DNA of 64,000 nucleotides, taken from contig CP150183.1 in the NCBI GenBank assembly GCA_037965595.1, positions 3,162,001 through 3,226,000 of the forward strand, read 5' to 3'. Shown piece by piece: positions 36,797-45,719 of the stretch. Source of the DNA: Alkalihalobacillus sp. FSL W8-0930 (lineage in GTDB: Bacteria > Bacillota > Bacilli > Bacillales > Bacillaceae_D). The notes beneath the pieces are model-generated. The model was not told the DNA's origin, searched no databases, and saw nothing but the letters and a program-made list of their open reading frames with translations. A program made the translations under genes and the position numbers. Position 1 is the first letter of the stretch; each line of letters opens with the position of its first letter.

Positions 36797-38366
36797 CATA
36801 GCCGTCAAGTTAAGTAAAATCGGTTTAACTATAGACGATTCTTCGTTAGGATGGGGGTTTAACCAGTCCTAGGGAGGGATCGTTTGTGTCTTTAAAAGAG
36901 GAGTTCAGTACGTTTGCGAAAACCGTGTTGGACGTTTTATCTGTACCGAACCTTCGCCAATCTGCCCGAGATGTTGGGTTTGTACAGCGTCTAAAGAAAT
37001 TAAAACCTGAGGATTTCCTAAGTATTTGTTCCTTTCTTCCTCAACCCGTCGGTGCGACAGAGTTAACACAGCTTTGCGGGGCTCTTTCACGTGAATCCAA
37101 TACCCACCTTTCCAAACAAGCCTTACATCAACGCTTCGATGAAAAAGGAGCGGCTTTTTTGAAGCATGTGTTTTTTCAATTGGCGGCCAAACAAGAGTTG
37201 ATGGCCATGCCACCTCTTCCTGAGACCCCGTTTTCTCGGATCCGCATCTTAGATGCGACTTCATTTGAACGACCAAAGAAAGATGGTACTTCTTCAGATG
37301 GAGCGAAAATTCATTTAGAGTATGAGCTATATGAGGGGAAATTTTTGCATACCTTACTTTCCGGTTCAAGAGAAAGTGACCATCACGCCGCCTATGCATT
37401 AGCCGATACGATTCAACCAGGTGATTTGATCATCCGTGATCTCGGCTACTTTTCTGGCGACCATTTGAAACAAATCGATCGTGCAGGCGCTTCTTATATC
37501 ACGCGGACGCCGGCCAATATGACCTATTGGACTAGAGATGATCAAGGGGAACGAATCCAAATCAAACCAGAAGAAGATGCGAAGCAGCTAGAACCGGGAG
37601 CGATCAAAGATTATGGGGTCATCCAATTAGGGGTCAAAGGAAAGAACACCCTTCAAACCCGTGTCATCGTGCAACGATTGACAGAGGATCAACAAAACAA
37701 GAGGAAAGCCGGTTTACGAAAAAGAAGACGGAAAGGGGGTCATACCCAATCCGCCGACAAAAAGGATCATACCCAAATCCTTGCCACTAACCTAACACAG
37801 GAAGAAATGGATGTGCAAGCATTGTATCCGATGTATTCCTTACGCTGGCAAGTCGAGATTCTTTTCAAAACGTGGAAATCCCTTTTCGCCATTGATCACG
37901 TGCGCGCGATGAATCCAGATCGGTTTCTCTGCCACATGTATGGGAAACTTATACACATTCTGCTTTCCTCGATGGTGGCGTTTCAATGCCGGTTCTATCT
38001 TCATCAAAAGCACCACCTCGAAGGCAGTGAATACAAGTGTATCCATCATGCCAAAAGGGCTATAGAAGAGTCAAAAGGATACGCTCTCTATCATCGTTCT
38101 TCATTAGAAGACGTTCTAGAAAATATCTACGAGAGCATTTACCGACATGGACGAAAAGACCATCGCCACCGCCATCAAAGTCCCTATGACATCTTACAGA
38201 TCGCCTATGAAACACATGCGCGTGTGGAGTAAAACGGTAGAATCCGGTGCAAAAAAAAATAGAAAAAGAGCCAATCTACCCATACGTACCCTGATGGAAA
38301 ATACTAGATCCACTACAAGAGAAAGGATGAGCTCTTTCTTTTTCCTTTCTTAACTTGACGGCTATG
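36797..38366 (+). mobile_element. IS4-family insertion sequence, complete
   Basis: Perfect 18-bp terminal inverted repeats CATAGCCGTCAAGTTAAG (36797-36814) and its complement (38349-38366) enclose one transposase gene; length 1,570 bp. Flanking ACGGCC and GGCCGT extend the pairing. No clear direct target duplication is visible, because the flanks are inverted rather than direct repeats. The intact gene and ends suggest recent activity. Confidence 0.92.
36886..38232 (+). CDS. IS4-family transposase
   Basis: 448 residues. DDE residues: aspartate in RILDATSFERP near residue 117, aspartate in GDLIIRDLGYFSGD near 181, and the YREK signature YSLRWQVEILFKTWK near 318 with the catalytic glutamate. 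GTG start with AGGGAGGGATCG. It carries out cut-and-paste transposition of the surrounding element. Size and signature suit the IS231 group. No frameshift or stop is seen. Confidence 0.93.
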   Translation: MSLKEEFSTFAKTVLDVLSVPNLRQSARDVGFVQRLKKLKPEDFLSICSFLPQPVGATELTQLCGALSRESNTHLSKQALHQRFDEKGAAFLKHVFFQLAAKQELMAMPPLPETPFSRIRILDATSFERPKKDGTSSDGAKIHLEYELYEGKFLHTLLSGSRESDHHAAYALADTIQPGDLIIRDLGYFSGDHLKQIDRAGASYITRTPANMTYWTRDDQGERIQIKPEEDAKQLEPGAIKDYGVIQLGVKGKNTLQTRVIVQRLTEDQQNKRKAGLRKRRRKGGHTQSADKKDHTQILATNLTQEEMDVQALYPMYSLRWQVEILFKTWKSLFAIDHVRAMNPDRFLCHMYGKLIHILLSSMVAFQCRFYLHQKHHLEGSEYKCIHHAKRAIEESKGYALYHRSSLEDVLENIYESIYRHGRKDHRHRHQSPYDILQIAYETHARVE

Positions 38367-38416
38367 GGCCGTACCCATGGAAAGCGGAGTTCCCACTGCA
38401 CTGGAGCGGAACCCTT
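38367..38416 (-). repeat. Repeat fragment related to element A, inverted
   Basis: GGCCGTACCCATGGAAAGCG and the following bases are the reverse complement of a diverged version of the same A segment that ends at the left side of the IS (CGCTTTCCATGGGTACGGCC against CGCTTTCCACGGGAACGGCC). The IS thus sits between two head-to-head partial elements. Confidence 0.7.
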
Positions 38417-38422
38417 TTTCAA

Positions 38423-39655
38423 TTAAAGATAAAAACTCGGAGACTGCTTTGACAAAAGGGTTTGGTAGATCTGGAGCATTCGTTTCTCCATCTGCTCCCA
38501 GCTATATAGTTTTTCCACAACTGCTCGTGCATTTGCACTCATTTGCTCAAGCAGATCTCGATTATGATGTAGGTATAAAACCGCCTCCGCATAATCAGCG
38601 CCCGTTGCATGCTGCTTGTTTAACACAATTCCGCATTGATGTGTCTGAATAAATTGTTCCATATCATGTAGCTTATTCACAATGACTGGTATGCCATTGT
38701 TCAAGTAACTAAAAAACTTATTTGGCAAGGCATATGAACGGTTTAATGAATGATTCAAATCTTCAAAATCGATCCAGCCAATATCAACGTCGGCCATCTC
38801 AGACGCAATCTGCTCAAACGGAACCCAGCCAGTCAGGTGAATATGGTCTTTCACCTCTTCTGGAATGTCTAATGTCTGGTGATGCAGCACACCACCGATG
38901 ATTTTAAAGGTAAACTCATCGATTTCCTTCGCGGCATTTGCAGTCATTTCAAAGATCTTGTCACTACTTCCTTTTTTCTTATCCGCAATGTGACCCTCAT
39001 ATCCAACTGTCAGCTTTTTATCCTTCTTACCTTTTGGTTTGTACGCTTCATTTAATGGTGGAGAGTTGTATAAAATATCGATCGGAAGAAGAGGCTGCTT
39101 TGTAATATAGTAGGCTTTAATAGAAGGTGAGACGGTAATTAGATGGTCAATTTCTTTTAATAAATCATCAAGAAGCTTCCCCATGGCAACCAGTCGTGGG
39201 CTCATGTCAAACGGATCAGGAATTAGGTCGTGACTATCAAAGATAAGTGGGACTGACACACCCGTTTGGGCAAGCTTACGTTTAATACCAATCCCTGCAA
39301 ACAATGAACCCACCTCATGCGCATGATACACATCTGCTTTTTCCTTTAATCCCAGCTCAACAAGCGGGTTCGTAAAAAGCATAGCCGGGTCCTTAATCTG
39401 CTCATGCATATGCTCCACAGTTGGTTTAAACGTTTCAAAATCATAGGTGACAATCTCAATTCCCTCATAGGTAAAGCGTTTCTCAAGCAGCTCTGATTCA
39501 AATGGCTCCTTGTTCACTTTAAAAAGCTTCCCCTTAATTCGAGGTACAATCATAACCACATCATAGCCATTTTTCTTAAGTGATTTTGCTTCCTTCTGAA
39601 AAATACGAGTATCTAAAAAAGAGTGCGTATGAACAAGAATACATACTTTCGGCAT
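38423..39655 (-). CDS. Glycosyltransferase family 4 protein
   Basis: 410 residues, GT-B fold. VCILVHTHSFLDTRIFQKEA at the start, HEVGSLFAGIGIKRKL and IFDSHDLIPDPFD in the first domain, LTVGYEGHIADKKKGSSDK, GWVPFEQIASEMADVDIGW and ALPNKFFSYLNNGIPVIV in the second. Paralogue of the gene at 34299-35486. ATG has GGAGGGAGG upstream. It is downstream of the CgeB-like gene with a 21-bp gap, so the two form an operon for surface-glycan synthesis. The last few residues before the stop at 38423 lie close to the repeat fragment. Confidence 0.87.
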   Translation of the reverse strand: MPKVCILVHTHSFLDTRIFQKEAKSLKKNGYDVVMIVPRIKGKLFKVNKEPFESELLEKRFTYEGIEIVTYDFETFKPTVEHMHEQIKDPAMLFTNPLVELGLKEKADVYHAHEVGSLFAGIGIKRKLAQTGVSVPLIFDSHDLIPDPFDMSPRLVAMGKLLDDLLKEIDHLITVSPSIKAYYITKQPLLPIDILYNSPPLNEAYKPKGKKDKKLTVGYEGHIADKKKGSSDKIFEMTANAAKEIDEFTFKIIGGVLHHQTLDIPEEVKDHIHLTGWVPFEQIASEMADVDIGWIDFEDLNHSLNRSYALPNKFFSYLNNGIPVIVNKLHDMEQFIQTHQCGIVLNKQHATGADYAEAVLYLHHNRDLLEQMSANARAVVEKLYSWEQMEKRMLQIYQTLLSKQSPSFYL

Positions 39656-39676
39656 GTGATTCCTCCCTCCAATTCG

Positions 39677-40597
39677 TTAAGTGATAATCTCTTTTATCTC
39701 TTTCATTTTTTGAATAAGCTGATTGGCACGAATAGACGTTGTGTGTGTACGGTGAATAAAATCGTACCCGCTTTTCACAATGACTTGTCGCTCTTTCTCA
39801 TGAGTTACATAATACTCAACTACCGCTTGGACGGTGCTCTCAGTCGCTTCCGCAAAGTGAACTCCTGGCACAAAGCCAAGATCCTCAAGCTCCGTAAAAC
39901 TAGGTGCCACTAAAAGAGTGCTACTCGCAAGCGCTTCATAATATTTTTTCACTGGATATACATGAATCGAAGGACAGGTGATAAAAAGCTTAGACTGATT
40001 GATTAATTGCGCGTAGGAGTGCCCAACCGGTGTAGAGGTCTCAAGGGGAAAATGCTCATACCCTGGATGTGGCCTCGTTGTAAACTCAGGGTGTGTGCGG
40101 AAGATCTTCTCTACATGTTGTCTAAATGGATACACCTCGTTAATTTTACCAAGCAAAAGGATACCCAGCTGCTTTTTACATTTTCGATCATAAAAGACGG
40201 ATGGTTCTACAAAGTGAGGAAACCACTCTGTTCGATTGGCGTATTCAGGGTATGTCTTCATGCAGGCATCCCTTGTCACACTAAACAAAAACGTGTGACG
40301 ATGCTTTTTTAAAAATAATCTTCTTTCCTCTTTAAACCTGTGAACATCGTTTATAAACACCGCCGAAGGGATGCCTACCTCATGTAACCCGTGAATAATC
40401 GGCTCAAAACGGGGACCTATGTCTTGAACGATTAAGATAAAATCAGGCCTCCACGCCAAGCTCTTAAGAATTTGGCGAATGTGACCAGATTGTCTCCACG
40501 TAACAAGCTCCACTTTCCTTACAAGCTCCTGTTCAAGATAAAAGTAATTACGATCAAGATACGTGGATGTATCCTTTGCAATCCATAGTACCTTCAC
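39677..40597 (-). CDS. CgeB-like glycosyltransferase
   Basis: 306 residues: VKVLWIAKDTSTYLDRNYFY at the start, PDFILIVQDIGPRFEPIIHG, SAVFINDVHRFKEER, WFPHFVEPSVFYD, and a CgeB-type C-terminal part with KKYYEALASSTLLVAPSFTELEDLG. CgeB proteins are glycosyltransferases of the outer spore layer in B. subtilis; here the gene belongs to a glycan cluster with rfb genes further right. GTG at 40597 follows GGGAGGGAG. The spore role is a family-based suggestion. Confidence 0.8.
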   Translation of the reverse strand: MKVLWIAKDTSTYLDRNYFYLEQELVRKVELVTWRQSGHIRQILKSLAWRPDFILIVQDIGPRFEPIIHGLHEVGIPSAVFINDVHRFKEERRLFLKKHRHTFLFSVTRDACMKTYPEYANRTEWFPHFVEPSVFYDRKCKKQLGILLLGKINEVYPFRQHVEKIFRTHPEFTTRPHPGYEHFPLETSTPVGHSYAQLINQSKLFITCPSIHVYPVKKYYEALASSTLLVAPSFTELEDLGFVPGVHFAEATESTVQAVVEYYVTHEKERQVIVKSGYDFIHRTHTTSIRANQLIQKMKEIKEIIT

Positions 40598-40672
40598 AAC
40601 TCTCCCTCCCAACCAGCCTTATTCATGGTATGTCTATGGTGCTTTTATGGATTCAACCATGACCCTTGTTCA

Positions 40673-40710
40673 CAAAAAAACTCGACATTCAAACGAATGC
40701 CGAGTTTTTT
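40673..40710 (-). terminator. Bidirectional terminator
   Basis: CTCGACATTC (40681-40690) and GAATGCCGAG (40695-40704) form a stem with one mismatch, flanked by A7 and T6, so it can work on both strands. It ends the gene at 40709-40984. Confidence 0.85.
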
Positions 40711-40984
40711 ATCCATTTCGTTCCAGTTCATCAACGTATCTCTTCGCCTCTGCTAAAGAAATCGGGTGAACGGTACGCAGTTCTTTAATTGCTTTAATCT
40801 TTTGTCCCTCACGTAGCAGTTGGCGTAACCGATCATTTAACGGTACGTCTTGCGAGATTCTCCGGTCAGTCTCTTCAGATCGTTCATGAGTGGAGCGATT
40901 CGCTTGATTAGCGCGAAGGTTTTTAATCACAATCCATTGAGCGACGACAACAATAGCTAATATAAGAATAATAATCCGTTCCAT
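40709..40984 (-). CDS. Membrane-anchored protein with L7/L12-C-terminal-like domain
   Basis: 91 residues. One N-terminal span (MERIIILILAIVVVAQWIVI), a polar linker, and a C-terminal segment IKAIKELRTVHPISLAEAKR that follows the pattern of the ribosomal L7/L12 C-terminal domain (KxxxIKxxRxxxxxxLxEAKxxV). Such small single-span proteins occur in Gram-positive genomes; function unknown. A short GGGTGAGAAT leader precedes the ATG. It stands just before ykvA on the same strand order. Confidence 0.6.
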   Translation of the reverse strand: MERIIILILAIVVVAQWIVIKNLRANQANRSTHERSEETDRRISQDVPLNDRLRQLLREGQKIKAIKELRTVHPISLAEAKRYVDELERNG

Positions 40985-41026
40985 TTATTCTCACCCTCCC
41001 CCTCTTATCGTAGCAAACTTTTGGGC

Positions 41027-41461
41027 TTACGAGGAAGTGGAAGACTTCTGATCAACCTTCTCGTCAACAAACTGAATCTCTTCCTGAACATCCTGACCAA
41101 GCAGTTTCTGCACCCGCGCTCGTGCCTGAGCCTTTGTTGAATCATCTATATAGGCAGCCACTAAAAGAAGTGCACCCGTTAATGCCACCATATCATCGGT
41201 ATATCCGATGATTGGGGTCATATCTGGAATGAAATCAATTGGCATAATAAAATAACCAAGTGCACCTAGAATCGTAGACCTGGCCTTTAATGGAAGATCC
41301 GGTTTTCTAAACGTATAGTAAAGCAAAAAGACAGTATAAATTCCCGCTGCGCCAACCTTTTTTGCATATTTCCTAACCTTCATCCAAAATGACTCTTCCG
41401 AAAACTCATCTTGGTATGCCGCAAGATTGTTTGGGTCTTCAAGTTCAGTACGTTTCTTCAT
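41027..41461 (-). CDS. ykvA: YkvA family protein (DUF1232)
   Basis: About 144 residues. The DUF1232 core LGALGYFIMPIDFIPDMTPIIGYTDD, quoted as YFIMPIDFIPDMTPIIGYTD, lies near residue 80 with hydrophobic helices on both sides. Bacillus YkvA is a small membrane-associated protein of unknown function. GGAGGTG stands upstream of the ATG at 41461; the longer frame to 41479 is not supported. Confidence 0.85.
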   Translation of the reverse strand: MKKRTELEDPNNLAAYQDEFSEESFWMKVRKYAKKVGAAGIYTVFLLYYTFRKPDLPLKARSTILGALGYFIMPIDFIPDMTPIIGYTDDMVALTGALLLVAAYIDDSTKAQARARVQKLLGQDVQEEIQFVDEKVDQKSSTSS

Positions 41462-41511
41462 TGAAACACACCTCCACATATACTATACCCGCATGAGAAC
41501 GCGCGAACACA

Positions 41512-42675
41512 TTATAATTCTCGTACACCATGACCAGCTCGACTCACATAAAATTCAGGAATATAGCCGATCTCATCCTTATATTGCTTCTCCACTATTT
41601 CACGGAATTCTGTTAGGTTATCTTCGTGCACGAGGCTTATCGTACAACCGCCAAAGCCTGCTCCTGTCATACGAGATCCAATGCAGCCCGGCGTGTTCTG
41701 TTGGATGCGAACGAGTGTGTCGAGCTCGAGTCCTGTCACGTCATAATCGGTGGCAAGTGACTGATGTGAAGCATTCATCAGCTTACCAAAGGCATCTAAG
41801 TCACCTGAACGTAAAACCTCCCTTGCCTCAACCACTCGTTGATTTTCCATCACAACATGGTTTACACGTTTACTAAGTAGCTCATCCTGTAAAAATTCTC
41901 TGCATTCATTCCATGAAGCCGAGGTCAGATCGCTTAAGGTTTCAAGCATCACTCCGTCATTCTGAAGAACACGAAGCGCCCACGCACATTCACTTTGACG
42001 TTCATTATATGCGGAATCAGCAAGTGTACGCTGTTTATTTGTATTAGTAATCACCATGTGATACGTTCCAAGGTCCAGAGGCACATGGTCATACGTAAGA
42101 CTTGCTGTATTTAAAAAAATGGCATGATCTCTTTTTCCCATTCCTACAGAAAATTGATCCATGATCCCACTCTTAACGCCTATAAAATAGTTCTCTACAG
42201 CCTGACACACCTTAGCGAGTTCAATCTTAGGCCAGTGAGCACCCGTTATTTCTGAGATTGCGTAGGCAGTTGCCATCTCAAGCGAAGCTGAGGAAGAAAG
42301 CCCGGCTCCATTCGGAATGGTTCCTTTAACTAAGATCTCTGCTCCAGGAAGCTGAAATCCTTCTTCCTTAAATGCGGCGAGTACGCCTTTTATATAATTG
42401 CCCCATCCATGTGCTTCGTCATAGAGGAGTTCCTTACCACTAAACTCTACTCTTTCTTCAGTGTTTGCACTGGTTAAGTAAAATTGTCCATCTGTCCGAA
42501 GTCGAATCGCCATATATGTACCCAGCTCAAGTGCCGCCGGGAAGACAAATCCTCCATTATAATCTGTATGTTCACCAAGTAAGTTCACACGACCAGGCGC
42601 GAAGAAGATTCGTTCTGGCGCAAGGCCATTATAGGTCGCCTCAAACTCTCGGTGTAGGTTCATTAGTTCTTGCAT
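41512..42675 (-). CDS. galK: Galactokinase (first copy)
   Basis: 387 residues of the GHMP kinase superfamily: galactokinase signature GRVNLLGEHTDYNGG near residue 28, ATP loop IPNGAGLSSSASLEM near 120, and MTGAGFGGCTISLV near 340. It phosphorylates galactose at C1. It is monocistronic, 10 kb from a second galactokinase at 51938-53104 that belongs to the galactoside operon; the two are clearly similar over their whole length. A GTAAGCGCTTAC palindrome upstream suggests separate control. GAGGAG precedes the ATG. Confidence 0.93.
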   Translation of the reverse strand: MQELMNLHREFEATYNGLAPERIFFAPGRVNLLGEHTDYNGGFVFPAALELGTYMAIRLRTDGQFYLTSANTEERVEFSGKELLYDEAHGWGNYIKGVLAAFKEEGFQLPGAEILVKGTIPNGAGLSSSASLEMATAYAISEITGAHWPKIELAKVCQAVENYFIGVKSGIMDQFSVGMGKRDHAIFLNTASLTYDHVPLDLGTYHMVITNTNKQRTLADSAYNERQSECAWALRVLQNDGVMLETLSDLTSASWNECREFLQDELLSKRVNHVVMENQRVVEAREVLRSGDLDAFGKLMNASHQSLATDYDVTGLELDTLVRIQQNTPGCIGSRMTGAGFGGCTISLVHEDNLTEFREIVEKQYKDEIGYIPEFYVSRAGHGVREL

Positions 42676-42707
42676 CGTTGTCCACTCCTCAACATTCCAA
42701 TTAAAAA

Positions 42708-42719
42708 GTAAGCGCTTAC
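42708..42719. promoter_or_regulatory. LacI-type palindrome before galK
   Basis: GTAAGCGCTTAC is a perfect 12-bp palindrome with central GCGC, 33 bp before the start codon. It resembles cre without its end bases and also the AAAACGCTTAC site before the galactoside SBP gene. It may bind CcpA or the LacI-family regulator at 59064-60095. Confidence 0.55.
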
Positions 42720-42860
42720 CATAATAAGAATATCAAGTTATAATGACAAAAGAAACAGATAAGCTCTGCACGGTTTAAAATAAATAATCGGATTAAATCT
42801 CTCTACTTTTGATATACTGTATAAATGCTCTTTTCCCATTTTGTTTTTAGTAGGTGACAT

Positions 42861-44144
42861 ATGTTTAAGAATGTACATTGGTTAACGATTTTTTTTGTTG
42901 CAGCTGCAACCGCCATCTGCGGCGAGCTTCGCATTGCCCCTTTTGGTACGGAGTTTCGCTTTGGACTTGGGAGTAGTGCATTCTTTTTGCTTCTTTTATT
43001 ATTTCCTTATCTTCCTTATATCTGGACTGGCTTGGTAACGGGACTTGTCGTTGTTATTTTCCGGACTCTTACTAGCGGCCTATTCATTAATGATCCATCC
43101 ATGTTCTTTGAAGCATGGACCATCCACTTCTCAGCCTTCTTTTATTATCTTGTGTTTGGGATTGGGATGTTTTTTCTGCCAAAAAAGCTACCTGATAAGA
43201 AGCTTTTGTTATTCGGGCTTTTTGTGATTGGTGTGGATGTTTTATCAAATATTGCAGAGATAAATGCTAGATTTTTCTTCCTACAAACGAACCCACTGCT
43301 TGCAACCGAGTGGCTAACCCTAGTTGTTGTTGCAGCCATTCGAGTGTACTTTGTACTTGGGCTGTATGGCGGGTTGAAAATGCAACAGATGAGCGCAGTA
43401 CATGCCGAGCAGCAAAAGCGCTTTGAACAAACGTTAGCTGTCAGCTCCACGTTGTATGGAGAAAGCTTCTATATGAAAAAGATGATGAACGATATTGAAT
43501 CCATTACTGGTAAGAGTTATCGCTTGTATCAAAAACTCCAAGACCTTAATCTACCAATACCGGCCCGAGAAGCCCTCTTTGTTTCTGAAAATATACATGA
43601 GATTAAAAAGGATGCACAACGGGTGACATCAGGGTTAATGAAGCTCCATGATAGTAATAAAATCTTTACTACACTGGATTTGTCTGAGGTCATTCACTAT
43701 GTGGTACTCGGAAACCAGTCATATAGCACGTGGTTAAATAAAGAAATTACGTTTACAACGGACTTATTAACAGATTATAAAACGGATCAGCACTTAGCTT
43801 TACTTAGTGTGTTAAATAATCTTACCTCTAACGCAGTAGAAGCTATTTCTGAGGTGGGCACCATCTTTATTCAAGTTTCGGAAAAAGATGATCAAACGAT
43901 TTTCACCGTCACAGATGACGGACAGGGCATAAAGGAGCAGGATGTTTCTTTTGTGTTTGAAGCGGGTTACACAACGAAGTATCATATGAACGGCGAAGCC
44001 TCTACAGGAATCGGCTTGTCGCATGTGAAACACGTCGCCGCCTCATTTGAAGGAACCATCGATGTGAACTCACCTGTAACGGGAGGAGCACAATTTGTTC
44101 TGACTCTCCCAACTTACCGATTAAAACAGGAGGACTCCTCATGA
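42861..44144 (+). CDS. glnK: GlnK-type sensor histidine kinase (YcbA)
   Basis: 427 residues. About six membrane spans (1-185, with GTEFRFGLGSSAFFLLLLLF), a coiled linker, the phospho-histidine in SENIHEIKKDAQRV near residue 250, and an HATPase domain (LNNLTSNAVEAI, TDDGQGIKEQD, STGIGLSHVKH). In B. subtilis GlnK/GlnL respond to glutamine and control its use. Pairing with a YcbB-type regulator (four-base overlap) and an adjacent glutamine ABC operon supports the same role. TAGGTGACAT precedes the ATG. Confidence 0.88.
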   Translation: MFKNVHWLTIFFVAAATAICGELRIAPFGTEFRFGLGSSAFFLLLLLFPYLPYIWTGLVTGLVVVIFRTLTSGLFINDPSMFFEAWTIHFSAFFYYLVFGIGMFFLPKKLPDKKLLLFGLFVIGVDVLSNIAEINARFFFLQTNPLLATEWLTLVVVAAIRVYFVLGLYGGLKMQQMSAVHAEQQKRFEQTLAVSSTLYGESFYMKKMMNDIESITGKSYRLYQKLQDLNLPIPAREALFVSENIHEIKKDAQRVTSGLMKLHDSNKIFTTLDLSEVIHYVVLGNQSYSTWLNKEITFTTDLLTDYKTDQHLALLSVLNNLTSNAVEAISEVGTIFIQVSEKDDQTIFTVTDDGQGIKEQDVSFVFEAGYTTKYHMNGEASTGIGLSHVKHVAASFEGTIDVNSPVTGGAQFVLTLPTYRLKQEDSS

Positions 44145-45040
44145 TTTCGTACTGTATTATTGACGATCATAAGGCAACCAGGCGTATGATTGAACAAATT
44201 ATTGAAGATGCAATGCTCGGCACAGTCGTCGGAAGTTCATCAGGTGGATCCGAGGGAATTGAACTGGTGCTGAGCACAAATCCACATATGGTTCTAATTG
44301 ATCTACTGATGCCAGAACTAGACGGAATTGGAATGATATCCGAGCTTAAAGCGAGAGGGTACAACGGAAAATTTGTGATGATCTCACAAATCGATAACAA
44401 GGATATGGTCGGAGAAGCCTACAAGATGGGGGTTGAGTTCTTTATTCATAAGCCGATTAATATGATTGAGGTTGAATCGGTCTTAAACCGGATCAACATG
44501 CAGTTCACCGTTGATCGCTCCCTTCTTCAAATTCGTCAATCCCTTGCAAACTTAGAACAAGTACAGCCAATGATGCTTCCATCAACAAAAAGTCATTCTG
44601 CCAGAGATACAGCTCAGAATCTATTAATGGATATGGGCCTGCTTGGCGAGCGTGGCTCACAGGATTTACTTGGAGCCATCGAATTGTTGATTAAACTCGA
44701 GCTCCCTACCTTCCCTCCGTTAAAAACGCTCTATTCGTTACTTGCCAAGGAACGCGAGCCAGATGTCGATTCAGTTCGTGAGGGCAAAGCGATTGAACAG
44801 CGAATCCGTCGGACGGTGACAACCGCATTATCCAATATGGCGTCGGTTGGTTTAACAGACTACGCGAACCCAAGGTTTGAATATTACGCTCCGCTGTTTT
44901 TTGACTTTCAGGATGTGCGTTTGCGTATGCAGGAGCTTGAGAGGGAAACCGAACAAAGTCGCGTGAAAATAAACGTAAAGAAATTCATACAAGTACTCTT
45001 CTGGGAAACCCAGGAGAAAATGAAAGGAGCTCAAAGCTAA
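44141..45040 (+). CDS. glnL: GlnL-type response regulator (YcbB)
   Basis: 299 residues. Receiver domain at 1-118 with IIDDHKATRR and the phospho-aspartate in MVLIDLLMPELDG; then the YcbB-type effector (about 150-298) with MGLLGERGSQDLLGAIELL and an HTH-like stretch ALSNMASVGLTDYANPRFEY. It probably activates glnQHMP through the direct repeats at 48036-48077. The stop codon lies within the terminator stem. Confidence 0.88.
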   Translation: MISYCIIDDHKATRRMIEQIIEDAMLGTVVGSSSGGSEGIELVLSTNPHMVLIDLLMPELDGIGMISELKARGYNGKFVMISQIDNKDMVGEAYKMGVEFFIHKPINMIEVESVLNRINMQFTVDRSLLQIRQSLANLEQVQPMMLPSTKSHSARDTAQNLLMDMGLLGERGSQDLLGAIELLIKLELPTFPPLKTLYSLLAKEREPDVDSVREGKAIEQRIRRTVTTALSNMASVGLTDYANPRFEYYAPLFFDFQDVRLRMQELERETEQSRVKINVKKFIQVLFWETQEKMKGAQS

Positions 45041-45059
45041 GGCTTTGGCTCCTTTTTTT
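45023..45059. terminator. Convergent terminator of glnL and glnP
   Basis: AAAGGAGC-TCAAAGC pairs with GGCTTTG-GCTCCTTT around a short loop and is followed by T7 on the plus strand. It spans the glnL stop and abuts the glnP stop. Confidence 0.88.
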
Positions 45060-45708
45060 ATACGTATTTGGCTTCAAATCTGCGAGCAATTAATGACAAA
45101 GTATAATTCACAATAAAGTACATCATCGCTACAATGAAGAGGACTTCAATAACAATGTTTGATTGCCCACCATAAAGAATACGCGCGTGGTGCATAAGCT
45201 CTGGAAGAGTGATAACCACCGCAAGCGAGGTATCCTTAAGTAAAGCGATAAACTGACTGACTGTCGGTGGTACCATTCGTCTTAACGCCTGTGGCAAAAT
45301 GATATGCCATAAGGTTCTTGTGTAGGATAACCCTGACGAACGAGCGGCTTCAATTTGTCCCTTGTCAATGGAGTTTAATCCACTTCGGACAATCTCTGAA
45401 ATGAGCGCTCCTTCAAACACAGTTAAACCAACTACTGCTGCAGCCACCACACTCATGTCGATGCCCACTTCAGGCAAAGCAAAATAAATAAAGAATAAGA
45501 TTAAGAGTAATGGCAGGTTACGAATCGTATCAACCCAAACCGCCACAATTTGTGATAGCACCGGTATCTTCGCATAACGAATCACGGCTAATATAATTCC
45601 GGTTATAAAGCTAAAGACAATAGCTAGTCCAGCTACTTGAAGAGTAACAAGGAAGCCCTCGAATAAATAGCTAAGATTGGATGCTGTTAATGCTTCACCA
45701 AAATTCAT
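45058..45708 (-). CDS. glnP: Glutamine-type ABC transporter permease (GlnP)
   Basis: 216 residues, five membrane spans. HisM/GlnP features: IRNLPLLLILFFIYFALP, FEGALISEIVRSGLNSIDKG and the EAA loop GQIEAARSSGLSYTRTLWHI. It pairs with the related permease at 45720-46358 as a heterodimer. GGAGGGG precedes the ATG. Last gene of the operon. Confidence 0.88.
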   Translation of the reverse strand: MNFGEALTASNLSYLFEGFLVTLQVAGLAIVFSFITGIILAVIRYAKIPVLSQIVAVWVDTIRNLPLLLILFFIYFALPEVGIDMSVVAAAVVGLTVFEGALISEIVRSGLNSIDKGQIEAARSSGLSYTRTLWHIILPQALRRMVPPTVSQFIALLKDTSLAVVITLPELMHHARILYGGQSNIVIEVLFIVAMMYFIVNYTLSLIARRFEAKYV

Positions 45709-45719
45709 TTATTCCCCTC

